Below, piece by piece: positions 1 to 11,745 of a DNA stretch of 64,000 bases. The DNA comes from Salvator merianae (Eukaryota; Chordata; Lepidosauria; Squamata; Teiidae), in the NCBI GenBank assembly GCA_003586115.2, contig QVOM02000102.1:1781607-1845606 (forward strand), in the 5' to 3' direction. Both the position numbers and the translations under genes were made by a program. The first letter of the stretch is position 1; the number at the start of each line of letters is the position of its first letter. The notes below the pieces were generated by a model. The model was given only the letters and a program-made list of their open reading frames with translations, was not told the origin of the DNA and made no database searches.

Positions 1-276
1 CGCTCGCCTCTCTCTCATTCCCCCCCCCCCAGTCTGTCATTACACTGACAGACTGGGGGGGGGAATGAGAGAGAGGCGAGCGCCATCCGAAGCAGAGAAA
101 TTAAGGCAAAGGTCTTCCCTTCACCTTGATTTCTCTGTTTCCGTTCGTGGCGAAAATCTTCGCCGCAAAAACGAAGGGCTTCATTTTCGTGCATATTTTT
201 TCGCACGAAAACGAAGCCTAGGAGCTTTGCATTCCTGCAAAGCGAAAAGGGAAAAGTGCGTTTGTGCACATCCCTA
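1..276 (+). mobile_element. Right part of hAT-like non-autonomous element (TAGGGATGTGCA family)
   Basis: This is the right-hand part of a non-autonomous DNA transposon whose left end lies outside the window. It is closely similar to the last 270 bases or so of the complete copy at 55003-55729. The shared parts are a stem-loop built on 'cagtctgtca'/'tgacagactg', the 'aaatcttcgcc' block and the end 'gtgcacatcccta'. The end abuts CR1 sequence at 277, so it inserted into an older CR1 3' end. There is no coding capacity. The hAT assignment rests on the 8-bp target duplication seen at the complete copy, not on this one. Confidence 0.8.
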
Positions 277-372
277 CCTAGAAGCAATTGATGAGCTACT
301 GTGTGACACAGGATGCTAGACTGGATGGGGTGTAGCCTGATCCAACAGGGCTCCTCTTATGTTCTTACGTTC
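277..372 (+). mobile_element. CR1-like LINE 3' end
   Basis: The segment from 'agaagcaattgatgagctactg' to 'ctcctcttatgttcttac' matches the 3' end of the longer CR1-like copy at 39938-40660. It shares the 'gcctgatccaacagggctcctcttatgttcttac' type of ending. Its upstream part is interrupted by the DNA element ending at 276. It is 3' untranslated sequence with no coding. Confidence 0.75.
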
Positions 373-1126
373 AAAAGAAAATTTGAAAAATGTAAAGAAA
401 TAGGTTATCACATTTTGTTGCAGACCCACTTTGCCTCTCCACATACTTTGGCAATAAAGCATGAGAGGTTATGATAAGGGCCATATGGGTAGTGCCAATC
501 AATAGAGGGAAACACTGGTATAGTCCTTAAGATCATGGAAAGATATTTGGGTCTCTTTTACTAGGGATGTATTAGGCCACCTGTTCTCCTTGTTCAGCAT
601 GGGAAAGCCTTCTGCCAGGACTCTAGGAGTCAAAATGCTCAACTTTGACTCTTTAGTGGGTTGCCCAAACAATTTCAGTGATGTCTGTAGAGAAAGAGGT
701 ATTTTCTTAGCAAAGATCTCAGAATGACAGTAACCTAGTTACTATTTGTAGGTATATGCAACAGCTTGGACTTTGTTTTACAATCTCATGTTGGATACAA
801 AACAACAACAACAAAAAGCACACACATTTTCTTATTTCTTATTTCAGGTTAGTTAGCATGTCTACCACAATCTTGGATCTTTTATGAAAGGTCTAGGAGT
901 TTGAGGGCCCAGTTACACCTAAGGTTTGATCCATACTAGATCAAACTTTAAAATGAGAATACAAATCAGAAAAGTGACAGTTTTTGTTTAACTAATTTTA
1001 TCTAATTTAGAAAACTCTACTTAGGGTTAGATAATGTGGAAAGAAAATGACTAGTTGTTTTCGCGATGCATTATCTTATTCTGAAAGTGGATCATATGTG
1101 GATTAAAACTTAGGTGTGGCTGGGCC
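373..1126. other. Unassigned sequence
   Basis: AT-rich single-copy-looking DNA. I see no coding homology, RNA gene or repeat that I can name. Confidence 0.5.
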
Positions 1127-1690
1127 CTGAGAATCCTGCACAGTAATTTAACTGTTCCTAGGACTACATTCTTGTGAAGAGAGATCTCTGATCCTAGATG
1201 TTCTGGGATCCTTTGAAGTCATTCTTCCAACTTGGGGGCCACTGCTCCTATCACTAATGGTACTAATTTTGCCTTTACTCTCCCCTTCTTCTCTACTTCT
1301 TTCAGTCCCTGATATTTTTCCTGTTTTTTATAATCTTTCTTTTTGATGTCACCATCACTTGTGACTGCTGCATCTATTATCATTTCTTTTTTTTTCTTGT
1401 ATTTGTCTGGTTCCATGGCATCTGGTTGACTGGCTAGTACTTGTTTGTTGATCTGGATATGGAAGTCCCACAAGATCTCGGCTCTATTCTCAACCACTTT
1501 ATCATGTTGAATTTCCCATTTTCTATCCTTATCCAACCTTTTTTTGATATCGTACATTATTTTCAGTGCTTTTTACCTTTTATTATATTTGTATCTTACT
1601 TTGGACATGTAGTTTTATCTTGAATCCTTTTACTTTCCTTGCCACTATTTTCAGGGATTTAGGTATTAATTGTCTGCTTATTTTTCCTGT
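1127..1690 (-). mobile_element. R4/Dong-like LINE remnant, C-terminal endonuclease domain
   Basis: The minus strand encodes a decayed C-terminal part of a LINE polyprotein. Visible blocks in order are 'VVENRAEILWDFHIQ', 'QPDAMEPD', 'EMIIDAAVTSDGDIKKK', 'EKYQGLKEVEKK', 'KLVPLVIGA' and 'KLEE', then a TGA at 1219-1221. The same frame continues past that stop with 'LQRIPEHLGSE' and 'SLHKNVVLGTVKLL'. The PD...D spacing and the 'ILWDF' lead-in fit the restriction-like endonuclease region of the R2/R4 group of LINEs, which nick the target for reverse transcription. The stop replaces a codon that is usually tryptophan (TGG to TGA). Upstream frames are broken. The clade call comes from family memory and is likely but unproven. 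Confidence 0.65.
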
Positions 1691-4131
1691 ATTTAATTGT
1701 TTAAACAATTAAACAGTTGCTGTTTAATTAACCCTAACGCTTGCTGTTACCTAATATACTATTTCTCTCTGCCTTTACCTCTATGAATGTTACTATCTAA
1801 TACTTTCCACATCCAAAGTACATGGGCATCTTGTTTGTTTATTTATTTATTTTGAATACATTTATAAGCAGAATGATTAATTTTTAGAAAGCTGAAATGT
1901 AATCTTAGTGCGAGGCTATGGTTAAAAGAAATAATTATACAGGAAAAGCATATGCTGTATTTAAGGAATAGTACATTTAATGCTCTATAAAGTTTTGTTT
2001 CAAAGATAAGAGGATAGATAATAATCGTTCAGTGTAAAGTAAACTGCAAGATGTTTTCATGCTGCTATGTATTAAACTGTTCCGATCAATTTTTTAGGAA
2101 GGAACTTATCTAAAATCCATCTAAATCTTTGTATTTTGACAGCCTCCTGATGGCTTTATTATGTGATATAAACAAAACACCATTCCTCAAGGGAGGGAGC
2201 ATCTTTGAAAACAAAAAGCTCATTCCTACAGAGTGGATATTAGCACATTTGGAGAGGTAGACAGAAGTCGGCTCCATCTTTTATAAAAACATGATTCCCT
2301 AAAGTGAAGATTGTAGCTGGGTGGGAGGAAGATGCAGAAAATCTTAATAAAAAGAAAAGAAATAAATCCTCTGTGTTTGTATATACATTGATGTCCATCC
2401 AAACTGCATTCTGATGATACTTTCATTTGCATTCTGTGCATTGAAATGGAGCAGAAAAAAGGAAATATTGAAAAAAGAAAAGAGAGTCAGGGTGAGATAA
2501 AGAAGAAATTCTATTTGACTATTATTTGAATTAGTAGAAAACTTGGAAAATGTGGAAAATTCATGCTTTTGAAACTCTGATCAGAATTAAATGTCCATCA
2601 AGTTTAGTGTTCATCAAGTTTAGTGCTTCTGAAAAAGTGCCAGAGGCTCCTAATTAAGGTGAGAAGCCAAGAAAGCTGCAGAAGTTGTCAACTGGGCATT
2701 TTCTAATGGGTAATAGGACAACTTCTCTCAGGTTAAAAGTAAACAAAGTGCAACTCAATTAGGATCATGATCGAATCAAGGAAAAATGGCCTCTATTAAG
2801 AAACATTATAAACTCCATTTTCCTACTCTTAGGAATGATCAATAACACAGTACTCTACTGCTCAGTAAAAGGTTGTTATGTGATTTTCAGATTTCCAATT
2901 GACAATTTGTTTCTATGGGCCCCACTCTGGTATTTTGTCTATGTCATGTAGTTACATCCATGCCTGGTTTTTCAGAACATCCTTTCATCCCAGCTGAACA
3001 CTCATGGAACACTGGTAGAACACTGATGACATAGGTCACTCTTTTAGGAAATCTTTTATGGTCTAACTGGCCATCAAGGAGAAGTATACAGCAGATCAGA
3101 ACATTACTGAAGGTGGAATCTGATGGACCATTAAACTATCCTTGCCCAGACTGTAAGTGAAAGAGTCTTCAGTGGTCCTTTTCTGTAGCTTTTGAAGGAA
3201 ATCTTACTGACACTGCGGACAGAAACTTGGAGTAATCTGTCTAGATTCTTCAAAAATTCTTGACTGTCTCAGAAAACCAATATCTGGATATCAGATTGTG
3301 TTCCACCCATCAGCTTCAGAGCACTTTGCCATTACAGAGAGTGCAAGGTCATGATGAGTATCAGAAATGTTTTTGGGTGAAACTTGCATAAACCAGAGAG
3401 AATTGATCAGAAAGGAATGTCTATGAAAAGGCAAACATCTATGCTCAATACTTGTCTCTTATGTTTTATGACTGTGTCCTACATACTTAGTTTCTTGCTG
3501 CATCAGTCAACACTAATGAAGTGCATGCCAAAGTAGCTAAACACTCACCCCAGAATGAGCCTATGTCTACAGAATGTAACTATCCAATGTCAATAGTAGA
3601 AGACCTGCTGTTCATTTAAACAAACTGCGCATCTTGGACAAACAACTGACTTTACCTGTCAATTAATTTGAAAATTCATCATTTAATTATTAGCTGAAAA
3701 GACAAAGTAAATGAACAACAGAGGCCCACTTACAAGTTTAATCGGATTAATATTTTACCTTCCGTATTTCAGCAATTAACTTGCCTGAACACTTTCCCCT
3801 TGTAATGAAATAAAATGTATTATGGTGTATAGGTTCTTACTAAGTCTGAACACATATCAGTTTTTCAAGGTATGAAAATTAATAGCTCCTTGGCAGTACA
3901 TTCACCATGATACATGAACTTTCACTGTACTAAATAAAATGTGTTTTAGTTGTTTTTAAGGAAATTATATTTGTAAATGTTCTGTCTGCCTTAAAATATA
4001 AAATCAATTAAACTGAATAGGATTCAATGGTCAATTTTATGCAAGCATAAAACCAATAAGCCAATAGATGGAAGTATAATTTCCACTCTGTTCAGTTGGT
4101 TGGACAATTAACATGAAATGTGGAACAAACT
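1691..4131. other. Unassigned AT-rich sequence
   Basis: No gene or named repeat was recognised. Small inverted repeats occur, for example 'tttaattgtttaaacaattaaa' near 1690-1710. Open frames are short and do not resemble known proteins. Confidence 0.5.
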
Positions 4132-4144
4132 GGGGGGGGGGGGG
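4132..4144. repeat. Poly(G) run
   Basis: An uninterrupted run of about 13 G in an otherwise AT-rich context. Confidence 0.9.
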
Positions 4145-4265
4145 CAAGTGTGTGATTTTCCATCATAAGTATTAAAAATATGAGGTTCAACCAGAAGCTT
4201 CAATCCTCATTGTAGACTGCACTGCAGACTTTTTAAAACCCATCCTCCATCTATCCCTCCGTCAT

Positions 4266-4296
<31 letters not shown>

Positions 4297-4307
4297 CACA
4301 CACACAT
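4266..4307. repeat. (CA)n microsatellite
   Basis: An AC dinucleotide array with one interruption ('caaaca'). Confidence 0.95.
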
Positions 4308-5195
4308 ACAAAATGTTAGATCAGACCAGACCACATTAGCCTGTTAGCCTAAACTGTAAAAGTAAGTCTCCAGGGGGTTCTGCACAAGGGCACTGGAGCA
4401 CACTACACAAAGATTGCTCTAACAGTGATCTTCGTTAGTTCCCTTGTTGATTGCAGAGGCAGTCGCAAGCTGTTTGCATGCTTCTCACTGCTGTGAGTGA
4501 GGGGAGCACTGAAAGGGCAAATCTTTGTTCCCTGATTCAGTGTCTCCACCCAAGAGCTTCTTGGGTGAGCACAGGAAGTGGCTCAAGAAGTCAGACATTT
4601 TCCTGTGCTGTAAGATGTACAATGCCAGACCAGGTAAGTTCAGATACTATGCCCTTCATTCAAACACTGGGACAGCACTCTCAGAGTCTTCTTCAGAGAT
4701 TTACAATTAGAAAACTTCTGAGGTTTACAGTTAAAAAACTGTGGCACAGTGAGAGACCCTAGGACGCAGGATCATCCAGATTCTATGCCCTAAAGGAAGT
4801 TGATGGCTGCCCAGATACTTAGGCTGTACACCTCTAGAGCAATTCCACAGTGACCTAAAGGTCCCATGCAGATGCTACTGTTGAGGCAGACATAATTCCA
4901 AAGGTTTTTTATTGGGAAGAGAATGTGTTTCATTCGCACTAGGGCTAACCTGTGGACTTCGGTTATTGTTGGACTCTAACTTCTACCAACCCCAGCAGCA
5001 TGGTCAATAGATAGGGATTATGAATGGATGTTTAACAACATCTATGGGGCTACAGGTTCCCTACTTCTGTATTAAATAATTATCTATAGATTTTAACTAT
5101 GAGGCGTAATTGTTTTTTAATATCAAGAGCAGAACATCACAAGCATGACTTTGCAAACATATGTCAGCTAACAGGAATATACTGAACAAAAGCTA
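4308..5195. other. Unassigned sequence
   Basis: The two overlapping open frames here, up to 103 codons, show no recognisable domain and are probably chance frames. Confidence 0.5.
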
Positions 5196-5240
5196 TTGTT
5201 GTTGTTGTTGTTGTTGTTGTTGTTATTATTATTATTATTT
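5196..5240. repeat. (TTG)n(TTA)n microsatellite
   Basis: TTG/TGT repeats pass into TTA repeats. The poly-cysteine/poly-tyrosine open frame across them is an artefact of the repeat. Confidence 0.95.
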
Positions 5241-5453
5241 AAAACTGCTGGACAATTACTTTAAATTTGGATATTTGGAGGAGTGTCCCATAAACTGGTA
5301 CAGTGGAGCAGTAATTAAACTCCACATGGAAGTCTCCCTTTCATCTCCTCAAATGTTTTGATTGTTGTGGATCTATTGAGTTAATGAGAACATCAGAAAT
5401 GCCACTCTGAATTGGATGAGTGAAATGTCTGATGTAGAACTGTATTCTCACAG

Positions 5454-5760
5454 GGCCTTTTGCACTTACCTTTTGCCCTGCCACTGAACAAGCAACCCAT
5501 CCAATGTTGGGACAGATTGCTGCTAGAACAGAATAGGGCTGTCCACATTTGGATGGCTGTTCTGCTCCAGACCCAGCCACTGCCTCCAGAGAGTCCTCAA
5601 AAGTGATGCTGAGGCTTTGAAGGCGAGAAACAAAAGTTCCTGGCCTTTGCAGTTTCTGGTCTTGTAGGTTTTGGACTCACTTCTGGTGGCACTTTCTGGT
5701 GTGCCACTGAAATGAGACCCAAATCATGGGGGCATGCTGTCTGCCCCCTCAATGTCAAGC
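5454..5760 (+). mobile_element. Partial copy, palindromic family with 5-bp target duplications
   Basis: The left end reads 'GGCCTTTTGCACTTACC', the terminal motif of the family whose complete copies are at 8156 and 15186. Inside are the family blocks 'acaaaagttcctggcc' and 'gtgccactgaaatgagacc', then 'catgctgtctgcccc'. No matching right end is visible, so the copy is probably truncated. It is non-coding. Confidence 0.6.
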
Positions 5761-7723
5761 AATAATACTGCTATCAAGAGTAGTAGTCATTGAAAATCTT
5801 CTCCTCCATTAAGTCATCAAAACATTCTTGAAGCCACCCATACTAGTGGAAAACATCACATTTTATGGTAGCAACATTTGAGGAGTTTGGAAAGATCAAA
5901 GCTTGGCTTCCAACTGTGGTGTCACCATTCCCAACCACTCTTGTATACATACCCTATGGGGTTACACTGTCTGTTTACCAATTCTCACTGCCTGCAGGTC
6001 ATTCATAATTTTGGACAGGCTGTCTGAAAGATTTTTCTTAATATTTTCTTATTTTCTAATAGAGTGTACAAAAGGGACTCCATTTGGAGAATTTTCAGAG
6101 TGACATTAAGATCTTTTAAAGTTAAAAAGGGAAAATACACAATGTTCTAGAGTAATGCAAAGAAAACGTGTCCAGTTTTTCACAGATATTTACATCTGGA
6201 GAATAAACAAAATAAGGAGTTGAGACTGCAAAGCATAGTGGTAAAGTACTATATAGTGTCTTCTAGAGAGTTGTTAAACAAGGGCAGGATACAGCTGCCC
6301 TCTGAATACATCTCCCAACCTGCTCTAGAATGGAAAGGGAGTTAACTCCTGCTGTCTTCTTTCTCCTTTTTCCTCTCTCTCACATTTAAATTGGTTGAAA
6401 GAGGGAATCCTGATGGAGAGGCACAAACTGCCACATTTTTGCTCCCTTATTAAGCAAATGGGGAGCTTCTGCCCAGGAGGTGATAATGTAATGTAGACTG
6501 CACTGCTTAGGCAGGATCAGACCCATGCACCTGGGGGGCACATAATCTGTTCCCCTGACCGTATGTCAGATTCAGACTTTTCTCTGAAGTCTGAGAGTTC
6601 ACCACAAAAAAGAGCAGCTTTGGTGCACTCCAGGATAAGGTGGATGAGCTCCACTCTTAAAGGCATGCAAAATTCAGACTCTACATCCTGTGCAGGGTTG
6701 TCCCACAATACTGTATTGAAAGAACATTGTCTCTTTCTCCCAAACATGCCCAGAATTTTGGTACCAATGCAAAATACTTCTTTTCCACTGCATTTTTAGT
6801 ATTGTAATTGAGTGATTCTAACCAGGTTTGTACAATATTTCTATGTTTTTATCCTATATTTTATTTTTATCACAGTGACCTGACCTTTAATTTTTTGGTG
6901 AAAGATTGATATCATTTCCCCCATCATGTGCAATTCCTCCTTCTCTATTTTTCTTGTTTTCTATGAGCAGTCAAAAGCAGCCTTGACTGAGAAATTGGCA
7001 TAGCTTAGTGCCATAATTCCTTTGATAAACTAAAGTATACTTTTACTATTTAGCTTGCCTGAGCTGAGTATGAGACAATACTTTTTAAGAAGCCAGCTTA
7101 TAAAGAACTGTTGAACATCATAAATGTCCCTGTTTCGTGTTCTCACCAACTAGGATCAGGCATTAGGTTGAGCCAATATTGTTTGTTGTTCTTTTCCTGA
7201 ACTCCATCATGATTAGGACTTTGGAGGATGAAGGGAGCTATTTATGAGCAAACAGGATTTAATTTGAAAAGACTGTGGAATTCCATCTTGGCTATTACAA
7301 AGGCAATGAATTGATTAACTCATTCTTCCATAGTAAACACTGCAAAACAGTCTTATCTTGAAGGATGAAACATTTCCATAAGATTTATTACTAGCCTGTG
7401 CTTAATGTTTGTAGACAATTTGTATTCCTAAATTATCTGCTATGTAAGAGGGTTTTTAAAAATGTATTTACAGCCTATTTATTTCATGCGCACTGAACAC
7501 TGGAACACATAAAGCTAACAAATTCCAATTAATCTTTGCTCTTTGAGAAGTCTAATGCTGTGACATTATTACTTCTTGAAGTCATGGCAACACTAAAAAG
7601 TTCATTCGACTTTTGCCACATTATGGGCTGGAACAAAATATCTGAGAGATGCAATTAGCATACATGCAAATATTTTGAATGGCAAAATTCTGGTCAAATA
7701 CCCCTAGATTTTTTAAATCTATG
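5761..7723. other. Unassigned sequence
   Basis: No recognisable gene or named repeat. Open frames around 5903 and 6517-6799 do not resemble known proteins. Confidence 0.5.
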
Positions 7724-7767
<44 letters not shown>

Positions 7768-7794
7768 ATCTGTCTATCTATCTATCCATCTATC
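7724..7794. repeat. (ATCT)n microsatellite
   Basis: A tetranucleotide array with a few interruptions ('catctgtc', 'ccatc'). Confidence 0.95.
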
Positions 7795-7870
7795 TTGCCC
7801 TGTACTAAGGTCTTAGGGCAGATCACAATAAAATCACTATAAAAACAAATAAAATAGATTGGCTAAAAGA
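7795..7870 (-). repeat. Interspersed repeat fragment ('ggcagatcacaa' type)
   Basis: The fragment reads 'tgccctgtactaaggtcttagggcagatcacaataaaat'. It resembles fragments at 11640-11740, 31213-31380 and 50700-50900, all of the form 'tatatcctg...aaggc(a/g)g(g)tttacaa' followed by A-rich sequence. This is a dispersed family probably of LINE/SINE 3'-tail origin. I cannot name it, and the strand is a guess from the A-rich side. Confidence 0.4.
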
Positions 7871-8155
7871 GTGACAGTGCTTGATTCCATCTTGATGAGT
7901 GGTAGAAAGTAGGTTCTGTTCAAAAGTACCACTTAATTGCTGTGCCAAGGCCATAAGATTGGTGGTCTTTCAAACCCAGAATCCATTCAGTGGAAACCCA
8001 TAGTAAGGTGAGTGGAGTTGGGTGCCTGCCTCTGATCTTCTGCATTCCAGTGCTAAATCCAATAGCACAAACATTATTTTCCTGTTTACACCATTTCAAA
8101 GTCCAGTATAATTTAATATTTCCTTTTTTACTCTCCTATTTATGGCCTCTTGAAG

Positions 8156-8592
8156 GACCTTTCTGCATTGCTGCACTGTGAGCTGAACTAGGTCCACTGA
8201 TTTGGACCATGGCAAGGCATGGTCTGGAACAGCACTGTCTGCATGGCTGTGTGGTCCAGACCAGCCCCCACACTGGCCCCCATACTCAAATGAGCTTAGG
8301 GGCTTGCCTCCAGAGCTCTGAAGGGCGAAGAACTAAAGTTTCTAGCCCTGGAGCCCCTGTTGAACCCATTTCAGTGGGGTGCTTTGGTCTCTCACTGAAA
8401 TGGATCCCCTGGTAGTCTGGAACACAGAGGCATGCCTTCTGCATCTTTGAGTTCTGGACTAGGCTGAACTAGTATGTTGATAGTCCAGACTGGGCTCCCC
8501 TGGTCTAGATTATGACATTCCTTTGTGAATGGAGTATACAGTAGTGGTCAAGGTCTTCTGAATTCCACAATATCAGCAAATGCAGAAAAGCC
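8156..8592 (+). mobile_element. Complete palindromic-family element, 437 bp, 5-bp target duplication TGAAG
   Basis: The left end is 'GACCTTTCTGCATT' and the right end 'AAATGCAGAAAAGCC', which are imperfect inverted repeats. The 5-bp sequence TGAAG flanks both sides exactly (8151-8155 and 8593-8597). Internal blocks 'gaactaaagtttctagcc' and 'cactgaaatggatcccc' recur in the copies at 15186 and 52275. There is no transposase frame, so movement would need an enzyme supplied in trans. The superfamily is unknown. Confidence 0.75.
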
Positions 8593-8829
8593 TGAAGACT
8601 TTTTAAAGCTAGAAATCTACCCTTTGCTTTTGAATTATATAAAAAATATTTTTTCCTTCCCACTTGGTCAATTCCATGGTTATAATATTCTCTTAGTTAA
8701 TTATTAAACAGTTTTCCAGTTGAAGGTTTGGACTGTCTAAGAGACAAGAAGGGGGAGAAAGTGCTGCTGAAAAATGACTGGCATCTGATACTCGATATTA
8801 TAAAAAATTGAGATAACTAAACAAATTGA

Positions 8830-10260
8830 TAAGCTGGAAAACTTAAAGACTTTGATTCATCATTTTCAGTGTACAATAATAAGAAGTATATGTCTTTCAG
8901 ATCATGCACCAGTTTCAACATTTTTGAGCTTAGTAATTCACTCAGGAGACTGGGTTACTGAAAAATGAATCCTGTGTGACTAGATAAACAAACTTCAAAA
9001 GACAAGATTGCAAACGGTAACAAGCAATTCTTTGAACACAATGATCTGCCAGAAATCAACCCCATATTGAAATGGAAAACAATGAAATATGTGGTCCATG
9101 GCACATATACAGCAGAATACCACTGGATAAGGAGTAAAAAAAAACAGTTAACATTGAGAATTTGAAGACAGACATTAAGAACCTCAAGATACTTCATAAG
9201 AGGTGAGATTCTGAGAAAATCATGAAGAAACTTCATTTAAAGTGCAAAGAACTTGATGACTTGGAATTTGCAAAGATATCTCATAACCTGATCTACTGTA
9301 GATACTGTTTTTATCATTAGGGAAACAAACAGTCCCATTTTCTTGTCTCTATATTGAAGAAAAGGAAAATGCCCGCTTAAATTTGTAGGCTGAATAATCA
9401 TCCAGTAACAAATTCAGAACAAATTATTGCAGTGGTGTCTTCTTTCTACCAAAAACTGTATCAGAAAGCTACTACAGATCATGAGAATTCAAAGATGTTT
9501 TTGAGCTCTATTGATTTGCCTGTGCTGTCACAATATCAAAGAGAATTTCTGGAGGCCCCCATCACTGAGGAAGAGGTCTAGAAACAAATTTGTGTAGTGA
9601 AAGCTGAAAAGGCACCTAGGCTAGAGAGCTTCCCAATAGTCTTTTACAAGAAGTTCAACACTACTCTTGCACCACATTTAACAAACTGTTTATATTATGT
9701 CCTGGATACTGGATCTATACTCCCTCATGGTGGAAAGCATTGACAGTGACATTGCCAAAAAAAAGGCAATCAATCTGACCATCCAGACCATTTTTGACTT
9801 ATCTCTCTCTTGCAACAGAACTTCAAACTTTTCACTGGGATTTTGATGAAACTTCTTTCACTTGTAATTCCTAACTTGATTTCTGATAATCAATATAGAT
9901 TTTTCTCTGAACATCAGATCATGGATCCAGTAAGAGTAGCACTGAACTTCATAGAGCACTGCACTACATTTGGTCACTCCTTGTCCCTTGTGGATATTGG
10001 CATGTAAAAGGCTTTTGACTCAATCCATCATGACTTCCTCATGTTCACCTCAATAAATTTCAATTTGGATCAAAATTTCTAACAGTAGTCAAAAATACGT
10101 ATTCGTCAATAACTATAAATGTAATGACCAATGGTTGGGTACAAGAATTATTTAAACTGAAAAGAGGTACGAGACAGGGTTATCCAATGTCTCCGTACTT
10201 TTTAACCTTGCCTTGAGCTGTTTCTCTGAACCATTAAACCCTACCTATTGATAAAAGCAC
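8830..10260 (+). mobile_element. Old L1-like LINE ORF2 remnant
   Basis: Decayed ORF2 sequence is readable in several frames. Near 8905 is 'LSDHAPVSTFLS', the SDH motif of an L1-type apurinic endonuclease. It is followed by 'NKQFFEHNDLPEINPILKW' near 9030, and near 9610 by 'KAEKAPRLESFPIVFYKKF', matching the KAPG-DG-P-FYK block of reverse transcriptase. Near 9860-9990 are 'LVIPNLISDNQYRFF' and 'DPVRVALNFIEHC', then 'KAFDSIHHDF' near 10005. At about 10160 is 'LKRGTRQGYPMSP', the RQG-P-SP block. Many stops and frameshifts separate these blocks, and the copy ends before the YADD motif. It is clearly inactive and much older than the L1 at 16036. Confidence 0.8.
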
Positions 10261-10317
10261 ATTAAATCCAAGATATACATGTGGTGTTTAATGCTTCCAC
10301 ATAGCGGTGCAGGATAG

Positions 10318-10435
10318 AAGAGGTCTGCCTCCCCTTGAAACACTTTGTCCATACCAGACAAAGCAATGGAGTGGGATAAGGCACCAAAATGAGGCTGTAT
10401 CCTGCTCTTCAGGTAGATTGCAACTGCTATACCAG
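10318..10435 (+). repeat. Diverged repeat unit, copy 1
   Basis: Contains 'agtgggataaggcaccaaaatg' followed by 'tatcctgctcttcaggtagatt'. A diverged second copy lies at 11337-11450 in the same orientation. No coding. Confidence 0.5.
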
Positions 10436-11190
10436 ATCACAAAGGGTGTATTGATGGCACATTCCCATGGGCTGATAGACCAGACCTAGGCTCTTTTTTG
10501 GCCAGGCATCATGAAGGCTCATTAGAAATGTACTGCTCCTGGATGTGGCACCAAAAATACTCTAGTCAAGAACATTGAAAGCTGGCTTGATCTTTGAAGT
10601 TGGGTCCAGCCTTTGATCCCAGTGTTTGGGGTGGGCTTTCTGAGGTGCAGTCAGCACTTGGCATGGGCTATCTAGCCCAGACCAACGCAACATGAAATGG
10701 GCTATGGCTGCAGCCACAATATGAAGACATCCAATGAGAGCCCCCAAGGCATGGTGCTGCATGCCATTGTCCCCATCAGGCCTACAGCTTGCTCCTGAGA
10801 CTAGAAAATTGCCCTCAGATATAACCTGAGCACAGACTATGTCAAGCATTCTAAGGATGGATTATCCCCCCTTGTATTCCTGCTGCTACCATATGAAGAT
10901 ATGTCAGTGCAGCTGTGACTTACTTCTGCCAGGTGTGATTTAGTACCTCAGAAAAATTGGCCAGCTTCTGGGACTATTTCCTGTTTGATGCTAAACTATG
11001 CTGGGTAGAAACTTCAAAGCTAGGGAACTGTTGTCTGCAGCTTTGAAAACTCTAAGGCTGGGAAGTGCAGACCATCTACACAGTTTACCCTTGGCCTCAG
11101 TGGTGGGATTGAAAGGTCCCATTGCAAAGAAAGGTCTTCATCAGGAATTCTGCCTTTGAAACACTAGGAATGCTGAAAAAATTAATGAAA
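10436..11190. other. Probable repeat-derived, unassigned
   Basis: It contains words seen in the palindromic families ('gggctatctagcccagac', 'gccccc'), but no ends could be placed. Confidence 0.35.
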
Positions 11191-11194
11191 GGAC

Positions 11195-11300
11195 ACAAGA
11201 ACATAAGAAATATGCTCGCTGGATTGGTCCTAGAGCCTGTCTAGTCCAGTAGCCTGGGCCTTTCTTCAAACAGACCATTTACATGGGTTAGGAAGGAACA
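11195..11300 (-). mobile_element. CR1-like 3' end fragment
   Basis: The fragment reads 'gacacaagaacataagaaatatg' then 'gctggattggtcctagagcctg' and 'tctagtccagtagcctg'. This is the reverse complement of the CR1-like ending with the 'ttatgttctt' terminal repeat. A similar fragment lies at 51315-51420. Non-coding. Confidence 0.6.
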
Positions 11301-11336
11301 CAGGGCCTCTCCTCTACATGAATAGTGTGGGATAGT

Positions 11337-11450
11337 GGAAGCCCCACCTCCTCCTACATGCACTATCCACAAGAACAGAGCAATAGGTGGGATAGGGCAC
11401 CAAAATGGCATCCTATCCTTTCTATTAGTAGATTAGTGACTGTAGTGTGG
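11337..11450 (+). repeat. Diverged repeat unit, copy 2
   Basis: Contains 'ggtgggatagggcaccaaaatgg' and 'tatcctttctattagtagatt', aligning with the unit at 10318-10435 about 1 kb upstream. Confidence 0.5.
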
Positions 11451-11621
11451 AATGGTAGGACTTGTGTAGAAGACACTTTGGCAGTGCAGAAGGAAGCCAG
11501 GAGTGGATGCTCCCAGAAAAGGGCTCTTCTGGAAATTCCAAAGACTGGGAACATGAGAAATTATGCAGAGTGTTTATCTACTTAAGCATTTATAGACTAC
11601 ACTTGTAGAGTTTATTGATTT

Positions 11622-11745
11622 TTTTTTTTTTTTTTGCATTATATCCTGTCTCTCACCAGAAGGTGCAAGGCAGGTTACAACAGTAAAAAGATAACAATTA
11701 AAATATAATTAAAATACAGTGCAAAATATAACTATCCACCCCAGG
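11622..11745 (-). repeat. T-run plus dispersed repeat fragment
   Basis: A run of T is followed by 'attatatcctgtctctcacc' and 'aggcaggttacaacag', then an A-rich tail-like tract. This is the same dispersed family as at 31213 and 50700. Confidence 0.45.
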
